Shown: positions 26,125-35,269 of the stretch, in pieces
How positions within the stretch are numbered: the first letter of the stretch is position 1
How the letters are laid out: each line of letters starts with the position of its first letter
Origin: an uncultured Paracoccaceae bacterium
GTDB taxonomy: Bacteria; Pseudomonadota; Alphaproteobacteria; Rhodobacterales; Rhodobacteraceae
Direction: 5' to 3'
Assembly (NCBI GenBank): GCA_947498645.1
Contig: CANMKS010000001.1
Coordinates: 558,001 to 622,000, forward strand
DNA length: 64,000 nt
Translations under genes and position numbers: made by a program
The notes under the pieces: model-generated
What the model saw: the letters and a program-made list of their open reading frames with translations, nothing else
Database searches by the model: none
What the model was told of the DNA's origin: nothing

Positions 26125-26583
26125 TCAAACCGGCATCGCTGTCGTCTGCCTGACCGTACGCAGCGCAAAGGACGACTGCATCTGCGCCACCCCCGGCAAT
26201 GTCGCAAGATAGCGCCGGTGGATGCGCGCAAAATCTTCGGTATCGCCTGCCACAACCTTGAGCAGATAATCCGCCGTGCCCGCCATCAAATGGCACTCCA
26301 GCACGTCCGGCACCCGCGCGACAGCCTTTTCAAAGGCATCCAGCACCTCATCGGCCTGACCGCTTAGCGTGATTTCGACAAAAACTGTTGTCGGACGGCC
26401 CACCTTGCGGGGGTTCAGCAGCGCGACATAATCGCGAATAAAACCTTCCTTTTCCAGACGCTGCACGCGCCGGTGACAGGCCGAGGCGGATAGGTTGGCC
26501 AGCTCTGACAGATCCGCATTCGAGATACGGCCTTTCTTTTGCAAAATCTCAAGGATTCGACGATCAATACTGTCCAATTGCAT
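26125..26583 (-). CDS. Lrp/AsnC family regulator
   Basis: A 152-aa regulator: MQLDSIDRRILEILQKKGRI, then NADLSELANLSASACHRRVQ is the N-terminal winged helix; VGRPTTVFVEITLSGQADEV and ECHLMAGTADYLLKVVAGD are the RAM ligand domain. It is divergent from ald with a 137-bp intergenic region, the usual arrangement for AldR-type regulators that respond to alanine, so control of ald is likely. The start at 26583 was chosen over a longer frame without family similarity. Confidence 0.94.
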   Translation of the reverse strand: MQLDSIDRRILEILQKKGRISNADLSELANLSASACHRRVQRLEKEGFIRDYVALLNPRKVGRPTTVFVEITLSGQADEVLDAFEKAVARVPDVLECHLMAGTADYLLKVVAGDTEDFARIHRRYLATLPGVAQMQSSFALRTVRQTTAMPV

Positions 26584-26720
26584 CCGACGCACGTTCCTTC
26601 GAAAACTTATGCATGCTGCGCATGTTTCTACTACCGTTACCGCAAACAACAAGGACAAAATCGTCTGACATTGCTCAGATCAAGGCAGATCATCCAACCC
26701 AGAACAGGGAGAGACAGATC

Positions 26721-27839
26721 ATGCGCATTGGGTGCCCAAAAGAAATCAAACCACAGGAATTCCGCGTCGGCCTGACGCCAAACGCCGCAGGCGAAGCGGT
26801 CAACAACGGCCACAGCGTTGTGATGGAGCAAGGAGCCGGGCTTGGTGCCGGGTTCAGCGATGATGACTATATCGCCGCCGGGGCCGAGATTGCGGCCACT
26901 GCCGCCGATGTCTTTGCTGCCGCCGACATGATCGTCAAGGTGAAGGAACCGCAGGCGGTTGAGCGTAAGATGCTGCGCGAAGGCCAGATTTTGTTCACCT
27001 ATCTTCACCTTGCCCCCGATCCCGAGCAGACGCATGATCTGATGGCGTCTGGCGCCACCTGCATTGCCTATGAAACCGTGACCGACGACCGGGGTGGCCT
27101 GCCACTGCTTGCGCCGATGTCAGAGGTCGCAGGGCGGCTTGCACCACAGGTTGGCGCATGGACCCTGCAAAAGGCCAATGGTGGGCGCGGTGTGCTGATG
27201 GGCGGCGTGCCGGGTGTTGGCCCTGCGCGGGTTCTTGTCATCGGCGGCGGCGTGGTGGGCACACATGCCGCCAAGATCGCGGCAGGCATGGGTGCAGATG
27301 TCACGGTCCTCGACCGGTCCTTGCCCCGCCTGCGTTACCTTGATGATGTCTTTGGCGGACAGTTCAAAAACAGCTACGCCAGCGCTGGCAACACGATCGA
27401 GTTGGCACGCGAAGCCGACATGATCATCGGTGCGGTACTCATTCCCGGTGCGGCAGCGCCCAAACTGATCTCCAGAGCGCAACTGTCCGAACTCAAGCCC
27501 GGTGCAGCACTTGTGGATGTGGCGATTGATCAGGGCGGGTGTTTTGAAACCTCGAAGGCCACGACGCATCAGGACCCGGTCTATGATGTGGACGGGATCA
27601 TGCATTACTGCGTGGCAAACATGCCCGGTGCCGTCGCACGGACATCAACCATTGCCTTGGGCAACGCGACAATGCCTTTCATGTTGGCATTGGCGAACAA
27701 AGGCTGGCGGCAGGCATGTGAGGATGACCCGCATCTGCTGAACGGGCTGAACGTGCATGCCGGGCAGCTGACGTATTATGCGGTTGGCAAGGCGCTGGGT
27801 ATTGACGTGCTATCGCCGACCCTGGCGCTGAAAGCATAA
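26721..27839 (+). CDS. ald: alanine dehydrogenase
   Basis: A 372-aa NAD-dependent enzyme converting L-alanine to pyruvate and ammonium. MRIGCPKEIKPQEFRVGLTP opens the catalytic domain, with K75-region KVKEPQ and H96-region TYLHLAPD active-site residues; the Rossmann motif is VLVIGGGVVGTHAAKIA. ATTHQDPVY and YCVANMPGAV are diagnostic. GGAGA precedes the start. The divergent Lrp-type gene is its probable regulator. Confidence 0.97.
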   Translation: MRIGCPKEIKPQEFRVGLTPNAAGEAVNNGHSVVMEQGAGLGAGFSDDDYIAAGAEIAATAADVFAAADMIVKVKEPQAVERKMLREGQILFTYLHLAPDPEQTHDLMASGATCIAYETVTDDRGGLPLLAPMSEVAGRLAPQVGAWTLQKANGGRGVLMGGVPGVGPARVLVIGGGVVGTHAAKIAAGMGADVTVLDRSLPRLRYLDDVFGGQFKNSYASAGNTIELAREADMIIGAVLIPGAAAPKLISRAQLSELKPGAALVDVAIDQGGCFETSKATTHQDPVYDVDGIMHYCVANMPGAVARTSTIALGNATMPFMLALANKGWRQACEDDPHLLNGLNVHAGQLTYYAVGKALGIDVLSPTLALKA

Positions 27840-28126
27840 GAGGCACTCAACCTCTCACCACATTGGTGAAATACTACGGGACGGGGCTGGCGCTGCCACA
27901 ACGGCGGATTTTGCCCCGTTTCAGATAATCAATCGCCAGCGATTTTGTCCTTCATAGGATTGGACAGGTGCGACGCGCGCTTGAGCAGAAATGTTCTGAG
28001 TAGGCGAGGATAATCTTCGCACACAGCCTGCTTTATTGATGGGCGTGCTACTCACTGTTAGCCAAGACTTAAGCGATGGCTGCGGACAGATCATCAGACT
28101 TCCCCCCAAAGGAACGCGACACCTGA
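27840..28126. other. gap after ald with no recognisable gene
   Basis: Nothing supportable is seen in this ~290-bp stretch. A weak inverted repeat, AGAGG/CCTCT, follows the ald stop with no T-run. Minus-strand readings across it lack ribosome sites and family motifs. Confidence 0.5.
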
Positions 28127-28246
28127 AAAACAATTTGGCCAATCTATGCGGCGATGTTGGTCAGATCCATTGAAGACAGGCTGAGCAATTCCGAAGCCGC
28201 AGAGCTTGGCCGCCTGCTCAACATACTGACTCCACCCGGAAACTGA
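28127..28246 (+). pseudogene. C-terminal remnant of a MarR-like regulator
   Basis: A 39-codon open stretch from just after a TGA to a TGA at 28244, with no start of its own, reads ...YAAMLVRSIEDRLSNSEAAE, then LGRLLNILTPPGN. This resembles the C-terminal dimerisation helix of MarR regulators (edRLs..E.aeL.rLL..L). The rest of the gene is gone. Assignment rests on this short pattern only. Confidence 0.4.
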
Positions 28247-28348
28247 CTGCCGCCGAACGGCACCGGCCGCCTTGGGCCTAACCCCGCAAACTTGCCGCGC
28301 AGCCCGGCAGCCCTTAGCGTCGTAGCCAAGCTGACAGGACGCACAACA

Positions 28349-29158
28349 ATGCCCAAGATCGCAATCAACGAACGACAGCTGCACTATCACGAAGCTGGAT
28401 CGGGGTCCGAGACCATCATTTTCTCGCATGGCTACCTGATGGACCATCGCATGTTCGCGGCACAGATCGCTGCACTGAGCCAATCCTATCGGGTAATCGC
28501 CTATGATCACCGCGGGCATGGGCAGAGTGACGCCTGCCCGACACCCTTTGGCATATACGATCTGGTGGATGATGCAGCGGGGTTGATTGATGCGCTCTGT
28601 GACGGGCCGGTCCATTTTGCGGGCATGTCGACGGGCGGCTATGTGGGGATGCGGCTGTTGTTGAAACGGCCGGAACTTATCAAATCCCTGATCCTGATTG
28701 ATACGGGGGCAAGTGCCGAAGACCCCGCCAGCCTGAAGCAATACAATCAGTTGTTGTTCTTTGTGCGTCTTCTGGGCATCCGGCCCATCTTGGGCAAGGT
28801 GCTGCCGTTATTGATGGGCCAAACCTTTCGGACGGACCCTGACAGGCGGGAAGAGTTCAATAGCTGGAAAACCTCCATCGGCCAGCTGAACAAAACGTCA
28901 GTGCGGCATTTTGGGCGGGCCATCTTTGACCGTGACAACGTGTTGGACGATCTGCGCGCACTCGGATCACCACCCGCAACACTGATCATGGTTGGTGCCG
29001 AGGATATCCCGACGCCACCTTCCGACGCCAAGGCGATGCAGGCTGCGATCAGGGGATCGCGCTTTGTGCAGGTGCCAGATGCGGGGCACACATCCCCACT
29101 GGAGCAACCCGACGCCGTGACTGATGCGATCACCGCGTTTCTGCGAAGTTCGGACTGA
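28349..29158 (+). CDS. alpha/beta hydrolase
   Basis: A 269-aa cytosolic serine hydrolase. IIFSHGYLMDHRMFAAQI gives the oxyanion loop, AYDHRGHGQSD the second strand region, FAGMSTGGYVGMRLL the nucleophile (GMSTGG), and PDAGHTSPLEQPDAV the catalytic histidine. The general layout is that of 3-oxoadipate enol-lactonase-type and haloperoxidase-like hydrolases; the substrate is unknown. The ATG at 28349 starts the conserved PKIAINERQLHYHEAG strand. The gene stands alone. Confidence 0.9.
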   Translation: MPKIAINERQLHYHEAGSGSETIIFSHGYLMDHRMFAAQIAALSQSYRVIAYDHRGHGQSDACPTPFGIYDLVDDAAGLIDALCDGPVHFAGMSTGGYVGMRLLLKRPELIKSLILIDTGASAEDPASLKQYNQLLFFVRLLGIRPILGKVLPLLMGQTFRTDPDRREEFNSWKTSIGQLNKTSVRHFGRAIFDRDNVLDDLRALGSPPATLIMVGAEDIPTPPSDAKAMQAAIRGSRFVQVPDAGHTSPLEQPDAVTDAITAFLRSSD

Positions 29159-29491
29159 TCCAAGTGCTTTGCGCAACCAGCTGCATGCAATCCGGTTGAG
29201 GTCGGCCTTATCACCGGAAGCGGCTGCGCGCGTCTGAATCCGAGCCTGCTAGGCATCCAGAAAAACGACATTTGGTTACTCGCCATTCGTGTGGTTTTTC
29301 GGGACTTCAATCTGCAAAAATCTGGCTAAATTTTGCGTATTTTGCCTACCAGACGGCAACTGCGCATGAAATAAGGAAGGGTGGCCGGGCAACCCACTTT
29401 CTTGTGGCACCCTCGGCCAATATCACTTCGCTGGCCCAGATCAGCAAATATCAAAAATATGGACGCAATCGTGGATCAAATGTCTCTCAAG
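29159..29491. other. non-coding gap, nothing recognised
   Basis: About 330 bp between the hydrolase and the three-repeat secreted protein. AT content rises after 29320 (GCTAAATTTTGCGTATTTTGCC), which may mark a promoter, but I cannot place -35 and -10 boxes with confidence. Confidence 0.4.
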
Positions 29492-30097
29492 ATGAGCATC
29501 AAGAAATTGAAAACCCCTTCCGTGCGCTACAGCATTGCGCTGCTGTCAGCCCTCGTTACATGCCCCGGGCCCGGCGCGGCCCAAACCGCCAATACGGTGA
29601 CATTCAGGTTGGTCGATGGCGAAGGGATCACCGGCGAAATGGTTGAGTATGATGACAGGGTCGCGAGGCTGCAAACCTCCATCGGACTGATTGCCATCCC
29701 GCTTGATGAAGCCTCCTGCATCGGGCTGGCCTGCCCGGAAGATATCCGCATTGTGCCAACCTTGCCGCCGGTGGTGCTGACCGCACTTGACGGCTCCATT
29801 ACGCTCTCTGGCAGCCTGTTGCAGATCACCGACGATCAATATGTGATCGCAACAGATTTTGGTGAATTCCGGGTTGATATTGATCAGATGCACTGCGAAG
29901 GCGAAGGCTGCCCAAAGGACGCCAGCCAGCCGCAGCTTGGCGGCGATGTCATTCTGACACACGGGGAAACCACAATCGAAGGACGGTTGATCGGGTCCGA
30001 AGACAGCGCCTATATCGTTGACGTAAAATCGATGGGGATCATTCGGATCAGCTCTGATGTGTTTACATGCACCGGTGACAGCTGCCCCAGATTCTAG
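29492..30097 (+). CDS. secreted protein of three CxGxxCP beta repeats, function unknown
   Basis: A 201-aa protein with signal MSIKKLKTPSVRYSIALLSA... cleaved near GAAQ. The mature part is three copies of a ~50-60-residue unit of pattern (I/T)xGxLxxxxDxxYxxxTxxGxIxIxxxxxxCxGxxCP: copy 1 from GITGEMVEYDDRVARLQTSI ending CIGLACP, copy 2 from ITLSGSLLQITDDQYVIATD ending CEGEGCP, copy 3 from TIEGRLIGSEDSAYIVDVKS ending CTGDSCP. The paired cysteines suggest one disulfide per unit. In-frame ATGs at 29459 and 29480 are alternative starts. No family is recognised with certainty; similar modules may occur in roseobacter outer-envelope proteins. Confidence 0.65.
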   Translation: MSIKKLKTPSVRYSIALLSALVTCPGPGAAQTANTVTFRLVDGEGITGEMVEYDDRVARLQTSIGLIAIPLDEASCIGLACPEDIRIVPTLPPVVLTALDGSITLSGSLLQITDDQYVIATDFGEFRVDIDQMHCEGEGCPKDASQPQLGGDVILTHGETTIEGRLIGSEDSAYIVDVKSMGIIRISSDVFTCTGDSCPRF

Positions 30098-30274
30098 GCG
30101 CATCTGGTTCGCGCGATGTATGCGCCGGTTGGGTTGTGCTTGGACATCATTGAGAATGGAAACTTGACCAAGCACCAGTGCAGGGGCGCCTTTGCGTGGC
30201 AGATCCAATATTGACCTGCCACGGATTATCACTCACTGCAGGTCAACCAACCACATCGGCACGAGACATCGACC

Positions 30275-31834
30275 ATGGTTATAGCAGTCAAACAGGCAGA
30301 CGCCTCCAAACTGGATTTTGCAACCCTATTTGCCTACCAATATATGGTTGCACCGCAGGGGAAAACCATCGCTGGGATGGATCAACTCGCGGTAGCTGAT
30401 GTTGTCGTGAATGTTGGTAAGAAACTGCACAGGGCTGTCTTGCTTGACAGCCAGGGGCGGTTCTTTGGCCACATCCTGGGGATTGCAGTGGCACCAGATG
30501 GGCTGATCAAGGGTGAGGTCAGTGTTGATACACTGAACATCGACGATCCCCGCATTTTTGATAGGCTGGCCGAATACCTCGATGATGTCGCCGGTCGATA
30601 TGTTTTGATCTGTACCGCCGGCACTGAAAAGCGCCTCTATACCGACCCGGTGGCGATGATCGGCTGCTGCGTCAATGCCAAGGATCGCTGCGCGGGTAGC
30701 TCACTAGGGCTGGTGCTTGAGCGTGATGTCGTTCCGCACCCGAAATACGACCATGACGCGATTAGATCGCGCGGCGCCAAATACACGTTCTTTCACACAC
30801 TTGACGCACATGTGACGCGGTTGAATGGCAGTTTCTATCTCGACCTGACAAATTTCGCAGAGTACCGCTTCTGGCCCCGCACTACGCAATTTGAACGACC
30901 ACGACAAGAATACGCAGCAATCTACGACGAAATCATTGCGGCGTCACACCACAACATGAAAGAGATCATTGCGAATTTCCAAACATCCTTACCGATATCA
31001 GGCGGAAGCGATAGCAGGCTGCTGGTTGCCTTCGCGGGCGACCGCCTGAAGGACATCACGCAGTGCTATACCCATATCACCAACTACTCGACACGTTATG
31101 ACAATGCCGTCGCGGTTCTGATCGCCCAGCAACAAGGCATTGCGCATGAAACGCATAGCTGGCGGGCACCTGCTCCGCCACCACGCAGTCGGATGGACTA
31201 TCGCAAGGAGGTCCGTGGCTTTGTGACCGCTGCGGGCGCGCTCGTTACACCTCCCGACGAGATGCAGCGCAATGTCCACCAGTTTCTAGGCAAGGATCAT
31301 GTTGTCCTGCGCGGCCATCTGACGGATCTATTACGTGCTGTTTATGTTTTCACACCAAATCGCCAGCGATGGAAGGATCTGGAGTGGCAAATGCAGCGGC
31401 TCTTCCCGGTGCCAATGGCGGAATTTACCCCTGAGGTCTTTGATCGCTTCCGCCCCGACTTCGTGGCGTGGCAAAGAACGCTGCCAGCAGCAGCGCGTGA
31501 GTTGCCGGTAGATTTCATGTTCATCGAAATCTACTACAATGCCACCGTCGGCTTTACCTTCAATGGCCTCTACGAACAATTCTACATGTCACCATTCAAC
31601 AGCCGACGTTTGATCGAACTCAGTCTCGCGATCAATGTTGACTACCGCCGAACGGTGAACCCTGTTGACGACATCATCTACCGCATTGATCCGGAGCTGT
31701 GCGAAATCCCATATTACAAGGAAGCGGGTGCCGATCTGGCCGCGTTGGCGCCAGATGCACCTTGGAAAGAAATTTCAAAGTCACGCATTGATGCTGTGCG
31801 TGCCCGCTACGAAAGCGATTACACAGACATCTAG
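30275..31834 (+). CDS. orphan asparagine-synthase-like ATP pyrophosphatase
   Basis: A 519-aa protein. Residues 242-247 hold the PP-loop SGGSDS in SLPISGGSDSRLLVAF, as in asparagine synthetase and beta-lactam or lasso-peptide cyclases; YYKEAGADLAALAP follows near the C-terminus. The first ~200 residues resemble the class II glutamine amidotransferase half (DDVAGRYVLICTAGTEKRLY, DPVAMIG, GSSLGLVLER) but lack the N-terminal catalytic cysteine. It is therefore expected to adenylate a carboxylate and use ammonia or an internal amine, not glutamine. No biosynthetic genes flank it. A hairpin terminator follows. Confidence 0.7.
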   Translation: MVIAVKQADASKLDFATLFAYQYMVAPQGKTIAGMDQLAVADVVVNVGKKLHRAVLLDSQGRFFGHILGIAVAPDGLIKGEVSVDTLNIDDPRIFDRLAEYLDDVAGRYVLICTAGTEKRLYTDPVAMIGCCVNAKDRCAGSSLGLVLERDVVPHPKYDHDAIRSRGAKYTFFHTLDAHVTRLNGSFYLDLTNFAEYRFWPRTTQFERPRQEYAAIYDEIIAASHHNMKEIIANFQTSLPISGGSDSRLLVAFAGDRLKDITQCYTHITNYSTRYDNAVAVLIAQQQGIAHETHSWRAPAPPPRSRMDYRKEVRGFVTAAGALVTPPDEMQRNVHQFLGKDHVVLRGHLTDLLRAVYVFTPNRQRWKDLEWQMQRLFPVPMAEFTPEVFDRFRPDFVAWQRTLPAAARELPVDFMFIEIYYNATVGFTFNGLYEQFYMSPFNSRRLIELSLAINVDYRRTVNPVDDIIYRIDPELCEIPYYKEAGADLAALAPDAPWKEISKSRIDAVRARYESDYTDI

Positions 31835-31882
31835 GATCGAGATCACAAGCGCGGCGCTTGTGTATTCGTTATTGGAAACCGC

Positions 31883-31914
31883 AAAAAAGGCCCGCTACAG
31901 GAGCGGGCCTTTTT
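31883..31914. terminator. bidirectional terminator between the asparagine-synthase-like gene and mscL
   Basis: AGGCCCGCT (31888-31896), loop ACAGG, AGCGGGCCT (31902-31910). An A-run precedes and a T-run follows, so it can stop transcripts from both convergent genes. Confidence 0.92.
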
Positions 31915-31934
31915 CAACGTGTTCCCGATTGGGA

Positions 31935-32366
31935 TCAGGCCTTTGCCTTGAGCGCGTCGCGAATTTCCGCCAGAAGTTCCTCGGCGGTTGGACCCTTTGG
32001 CTCTTCAGCGGCTTCAACGGGCGGAGCGGCGGCTTCTTTGACCTTATTGACGTAGCGCACCAGCATGAACACCACAAAGGCAATGATCAGGAAGTTGATG
32101 ATTGCCATGATGAAGGCACCATAAGCAAAGATCGAGGCACCGGCCTCGCGCGCGGCCTCAAGCGATGCGCCCTCTGGCACGTCACCACCCAGCACGGCAT
32201 AGTTATTGGTGAAATCGACACCGCCGGACACAAGGCCGATGATCGGGTTGATCAGGTCGCCCACCAATGATGTTACAATCGCGGTAAAGGCTGCACCAAT
32301 GATGATACCCACGGCCATGTCCATGACATTGCCCTTGGCGATGAAGTCTTTGAATTCGTTAAGCAT
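31935..32366 (-). CDS. mscL: large-conductance mechanosensitive channel MscL
   Basis: A 143-aa inner-membrane channel opening under hypo-osmotic shock. [20 protein letters not shown] with the following [19 protein letters not shown] is TM1; [19 protein letters not shown] is TM2; the C-terminal helix [14 protein letters not shown] follows an Ala/Pro-rich linker. The start at 32366 is the family start; an upstream in-frame extension is unsupported. Confidence 0.97.
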   Translation of the reverse strand: MLNEFKDFIAKGNVMDMAVGIIIGAAFTAIVTSLVGDLINPIIGLVSGGVDFTNNYAVLGGDVPEGASLEAAREAGASIFAYGAFIMAIINFLIIAFVVFMLVRYVNKVKEAAAPPVEAAEEPKGPTAEELLAEIRDALKAKA

Positions 32367-32520
32367 AGTTTCCCCACTGTATTGTTTTGGCGCGTTGGTC
32401 TTTGGCCCACTGCGCAACTGCGCACATTGATACTCATATTCATTCACAGAGACACGGGTTTTATTCATCTGATTTCCCCCTACCTTTAAGTGACCGAAAT
32501 TTTTGAAAGGAGGTCACATC

Positions 32521-33216
32521 ATGGCTGACCTATCCGCCTTCCCGATCACAACGCGCTGGCCCGCCAAGGACCCCTCTGTGATCCAGCTTTATGCCTATCC
32601 CACGCCCAACGGAGTGAAAGTTTCCATTGCACTTGAGGAAATGGGCCTTGCCTATGAACCGCATCTGGTGACGCTCAAGGACGAGGACGTCAAAAGCGAT
32701 GCATTCCTGTCACTGAACCCCAATAACAAAATCCCCGCGATCATTGACCCCAACGGACCAGATGGCCCGATCGGCATTTTTGAAAGCGGTGCTATCTTGC
32801 TGTATCTTGCTGAAAAATCAGGAAAATTTATTGGTGCCAACGGTGCGGACAAGGCCAAGATCACCCAATGGCTGATGTTCCAGATGGGCGGGCTTGGCCC
32901 GATGTTGGGGCAGATGGGCTATTTCTACAAATTTGCCGGCAAAGACATCGAAGACCCCCGCCCGCGTGAGCGTTTCCGGGATGAGGCGATCCGCCTGCTG
33001 GCTGTAGTGGACAAGCAGTTGGAAGGCCAAGACTGGATTGCAGGGGACTATTCCATCGCCGATATGGCAATCGCGCCTTGGATCAACGCGCTGGAATTCT
33101 ATGGCACCAAGGACGCCGTCGGTTACCACGACCTCAAAAATGTACCCGCTTATGTTGAGCGGTTTTTCGCGCGTCCGGCAGTGGAAAAGGCCAAGCGGAT
33201 CCCTGATCCATCGTAA
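32521..33216 (+). CDS. glutathione S-transferase family protein (Nu/Ure2p-like)
   Basis: A 231-aa GST. The thioredoxin-like domain starts at VIQLYAYPTPNGVKVSIALE and carries NPNNKIPAIIDPNGPDGP and FESGAILLYLAEKSG. The C-terminal helical domain has WLMFQMGGLGPMLGQMGYFYKFA and YSIADMAIAPWINAL. TPNG and GPMLGQ are features of YfcG/YghU-like enzymes that act on disulfides or peroxides. A perfect AAAGGAGGT precedes the start, implying high translation. Its own terminator follows. Confidence 0.93.
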   Translation: MADLSAFPITTRWPAKDPSVIQLYAYPTPNGVKVSIALEEMGLAYEPHLVTLKDEDVKSDAFLSLNPNNKIPAIIDPNGPDGPIGIFESGAILLYLAEKSGKFIGANGADKAKITQWLMFQMGGLGPMLGQMGYFYKFAGKDIEDPRPRERFRDEAIRLLAVVDKQLEGQDWIAGDYSIADMAIAPWINALEFYGTKDAVGYHDLKNVPAYVERFFARPAVEKAKRIPDPS

Positions 33217-33227
33217 TGCCTGACATC

Positions 33228-33277
33228 AAAGTCTGCACAGTGGGCGAAATGCCCGCTGTGCAGACTTTATGTCTTTT
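33228..33277 (+). terminator. long hairpin terminator of the GST gene
   Basis: AAAGTCTGCACAG (33228-33240) pairs with CTGTGCAGACTTT (33256-33268) over 13 bp, extended by GGGC/GCCC inside, then ATGTCTTTT. It begins 11 bp after the stop. Confidence 0.88.
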
Positions 33278-33326
33278 GCCGCGGCAGTGCGAATGTCCGG
33301 TCTTATCGCCCTGACCCTTTGCTATC

Positions 33327-33752
33327 TCAATGTGGATTTTCTTGGTTGGCAGGATCGTTCCTCAGAATATCAATAAGCTTACCTTCTGAAGAGTTTGCAA
33401 AACCTGCATCGACAAGTTGTTGGAACATCTGTTGGGCTTCGCGCCCCAATCGGCTCGCTTGCCCGAGGCTTGCGGCGAAGCCCACGCCGTATTTCGTATC
33501 CTTGAGGCGCCATTTTGCGCTGAATACAACATCCTGATCCTGCTTTCCTGCGGCCATGCGTTTGCTGTTATTGGCAACTTGCGGACTGCCAGCGCCCCCT
33601 GTGCCAAGCGCCATGGCAACTTTGTCCAGATCCAGCCCGGCGCGTTCAGCCTGCAAAAGGCTTTCAGCCGTTGCCGCGATCTGAATCGACCCCAAGAGAT
33701 TGACAATCAGCTTGTAGGCCGTGCCAGCACCGAGAAAGCCAACATTAGCCAT
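33327..33752 (-). pseudogene. 3-hydroxyisobutyrate dehydrogenase-like gene with Rossmann domain deleted
   Basis: The 141-residue reading starts MANVGFLG, the first strand of a beta-hydroxyacid dehydrogenase, and passes at once into GAGTAYKLIVN, the catalytic-lysine motif GxGxxxKxxxN that normally lies ~165 residues further on. The C-terminal helical domain is then complete (SIQIAATAESLLQAERAGLD ... MFQQLVDAGFANSSEGKLID). About 150 codons are missing in frame, including the NAD site, so the product cannot work as a dehydrogenase. A start and ribosome-site-like AAGGGG remain, so it may still be translated. Confidence 0.82.
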
Positions 33753-33871
33753 CCATGATCACCCCTTTTTCAAGCTCGGTAATTCCTTGACGGATTGCCC
33801 GGCGTTGTCAGCAAACGGCTATTGCTGGCAATTCCACGCGTCTTTGGCAACAGATGCGCCATGCACGCCCA

Positions 33872-35269
33872 TCAGGATGTCGCAGCATCAATCGCTTTCT
33901 CTATCGTATGAAGCGCCTGTTCCATCTGGGCCTTTGACGTCACCAGCGAAGGATAAAGTGACAGGACCGATCCCATGGAAATCTTGAAGCTCAACCCGCC
34001 TTCCAGACACCGATAGAAAACCTCTTCTGCAAGATCAGTCGCTGGCGCTTTGGTGCCTCTGTCCTTCACCAAGTCTATTCCCATCAGATATCCTCGCCCC
34101 CGAACATCACCGATACACGCATGCCGGTCCATCATATCGTTCAGGCGTTCCAAAGCCCATGCGCCCACATTGGCGGCATTTTCGACCAGACCTTCCCTTT
34201 CGATGATCTCGATGGTTGTGAGCGCGGTCCGGCATGTGACTGGGTTTTTCTCATGCGTGTAGTGACCGACAGCGTAGTCACCACAAACATCAAGGTGAGG
34301 GCGGCAGATCGTGGCCGCAATCGGTAAGATACCACCCCCCAGTGCTTTCCCCAGCACCAGAATATCCGGCACCACATCGTCATGATCACAGGCAAACATC
34401 TGCCCGGTTTTCCCCAACCCCGTTGGGATTTCATCAAAGATCAGAAGCGCACCTGCGTCATTGCACGCTGCTCTGACTTTTTTCCAGAACCCCTTTGGGG
34501 GAATGTAGGGAACAGCCCGGTTGGGTTCGGCGATGACCGCGGCAATGTCGCCTTCTTTTTCCAGTGTAAACCGGATCAGATTTGCAACAATATCGCCGAC
34601 GTCCTCATCTCGCGGTGTCTCGCGTGTGTGGTTAATGCCAAAAGGATTGCGGTAGGCGTCAAATGACGGAACATGTTCTGTGCCGGCAAGCAATGGCCCA
34701 ATGTGCCCCATGCGAAACAACTGCTCTCCGCCGATGCTTGAAGCGCCAAATCCCGCCCCGTGAAATGAATCCCAAAATGAAAGAGTTTTGAACCTGCCGG
34801 TCGCAATACGGGCAATTTTCAACGCAGTTTCCACCGCGTCAGACCCGCCCGTTGTGAACAATATCTTGCTGAGGTCACCCGGCGCGATATCCGCAATCTT
34901 CTCGGCCAGCTCTGTGGCGACATCACAGCAGAAACGCCTAGGTGCAAAAGGCAGTTCGTCCATCTGTTTTGTGATTGCGGCCTTCAGTTCCGGGTGCCCA
35001 TAACCAATGTGATGCACATTGTTACCATGGAAATCCATGTAGCGCCGTCCGTCCTGATCTTCGAGCCAGATCCCCTCTGCTTTCTTAATCGCGCTCATGC
35101 AGGGTGACGAAACGGATTGGTGCACAAAGCAATTCGCGTCTCGCACGACGGCTTTGAGTGTGTTGTCTCCAAGGTGGGAATTCCAACGAGACCTGCGGTG
35201 ACTGAGGTTGCTTTCGCCTTCGGATGAGTTGGGAGATTGCGCTTGGACGACAGTGTCAATCTTGTTCAT
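33872..35269 (-). CDS. class III PLP-dependent aminotransferase-family enzyme
   Basis: A 465-aa fold-type I PLP enzyme. MDFHGNNVHHIGYGHPELKA is the entry motif, FTTGGSDAVETALKIAR the cofactor phosphate region, FWDSFHGAGFGA and LIFDEIPTGLGKTG the PLP-contact segments, and LVLGKALGGGILPIAA carries the Schiff-base lysine. The family includes aminotransferases, racemases and phospho-lyases (for example of hydroxy-aminophosphonates or phosphoethanolamine); the substrate is not clear. The start at 35269 matches the family better than the longer frame. Divergent from an XRE regulator, its likely controller. Confidence 0.88.
   Translation of the reverse strand: MNKIDTVVQAQSPNSSEGESNLSHRRSRWNSHLGDNTLKAVVRDANCFVHQSVSSPCMSAIKKAEGIWLEDQDGRRYMDFHGNNVHHIGYGHPELKAAITKQMDELPFAPRRFCCDVATELAEKIADIAPGDLSKILFTTGGSDAVETALKIARIATGRFKTLSFWDSFHGAGFGASSIGGEQLFRMGHIGPLLAGTEHVPSFDAYRNPFGINHTRETPRDEDVGDIVANLIRFTLEKEGDIAAVIAEPNRAVPYIPPKGFWKKVRAACNDAGALLIFDEIPTGLGKTGQMFACDHDDVVPDILVLGKALGGGILPIAATICRPHLDVCGDYAVGHYTHEKNPVTCRTALTTIEIIEREGLVENAANVGAWALERLNDMMDRHACIGDVRGRGYLMGIDLVKDRGTKAPATDLAEEVFYRCLEGGLSFKISMGSVLSLYPSLVTSKAQMEQALHTIEKAIDAATS

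Noticed and set aside
28094..28741. Minus-strand 215-aa reading between ald and the alpha/beta hydrolase
   Set aside because: It overlaps the well-supported hydrolase gene antisense and has no family features.
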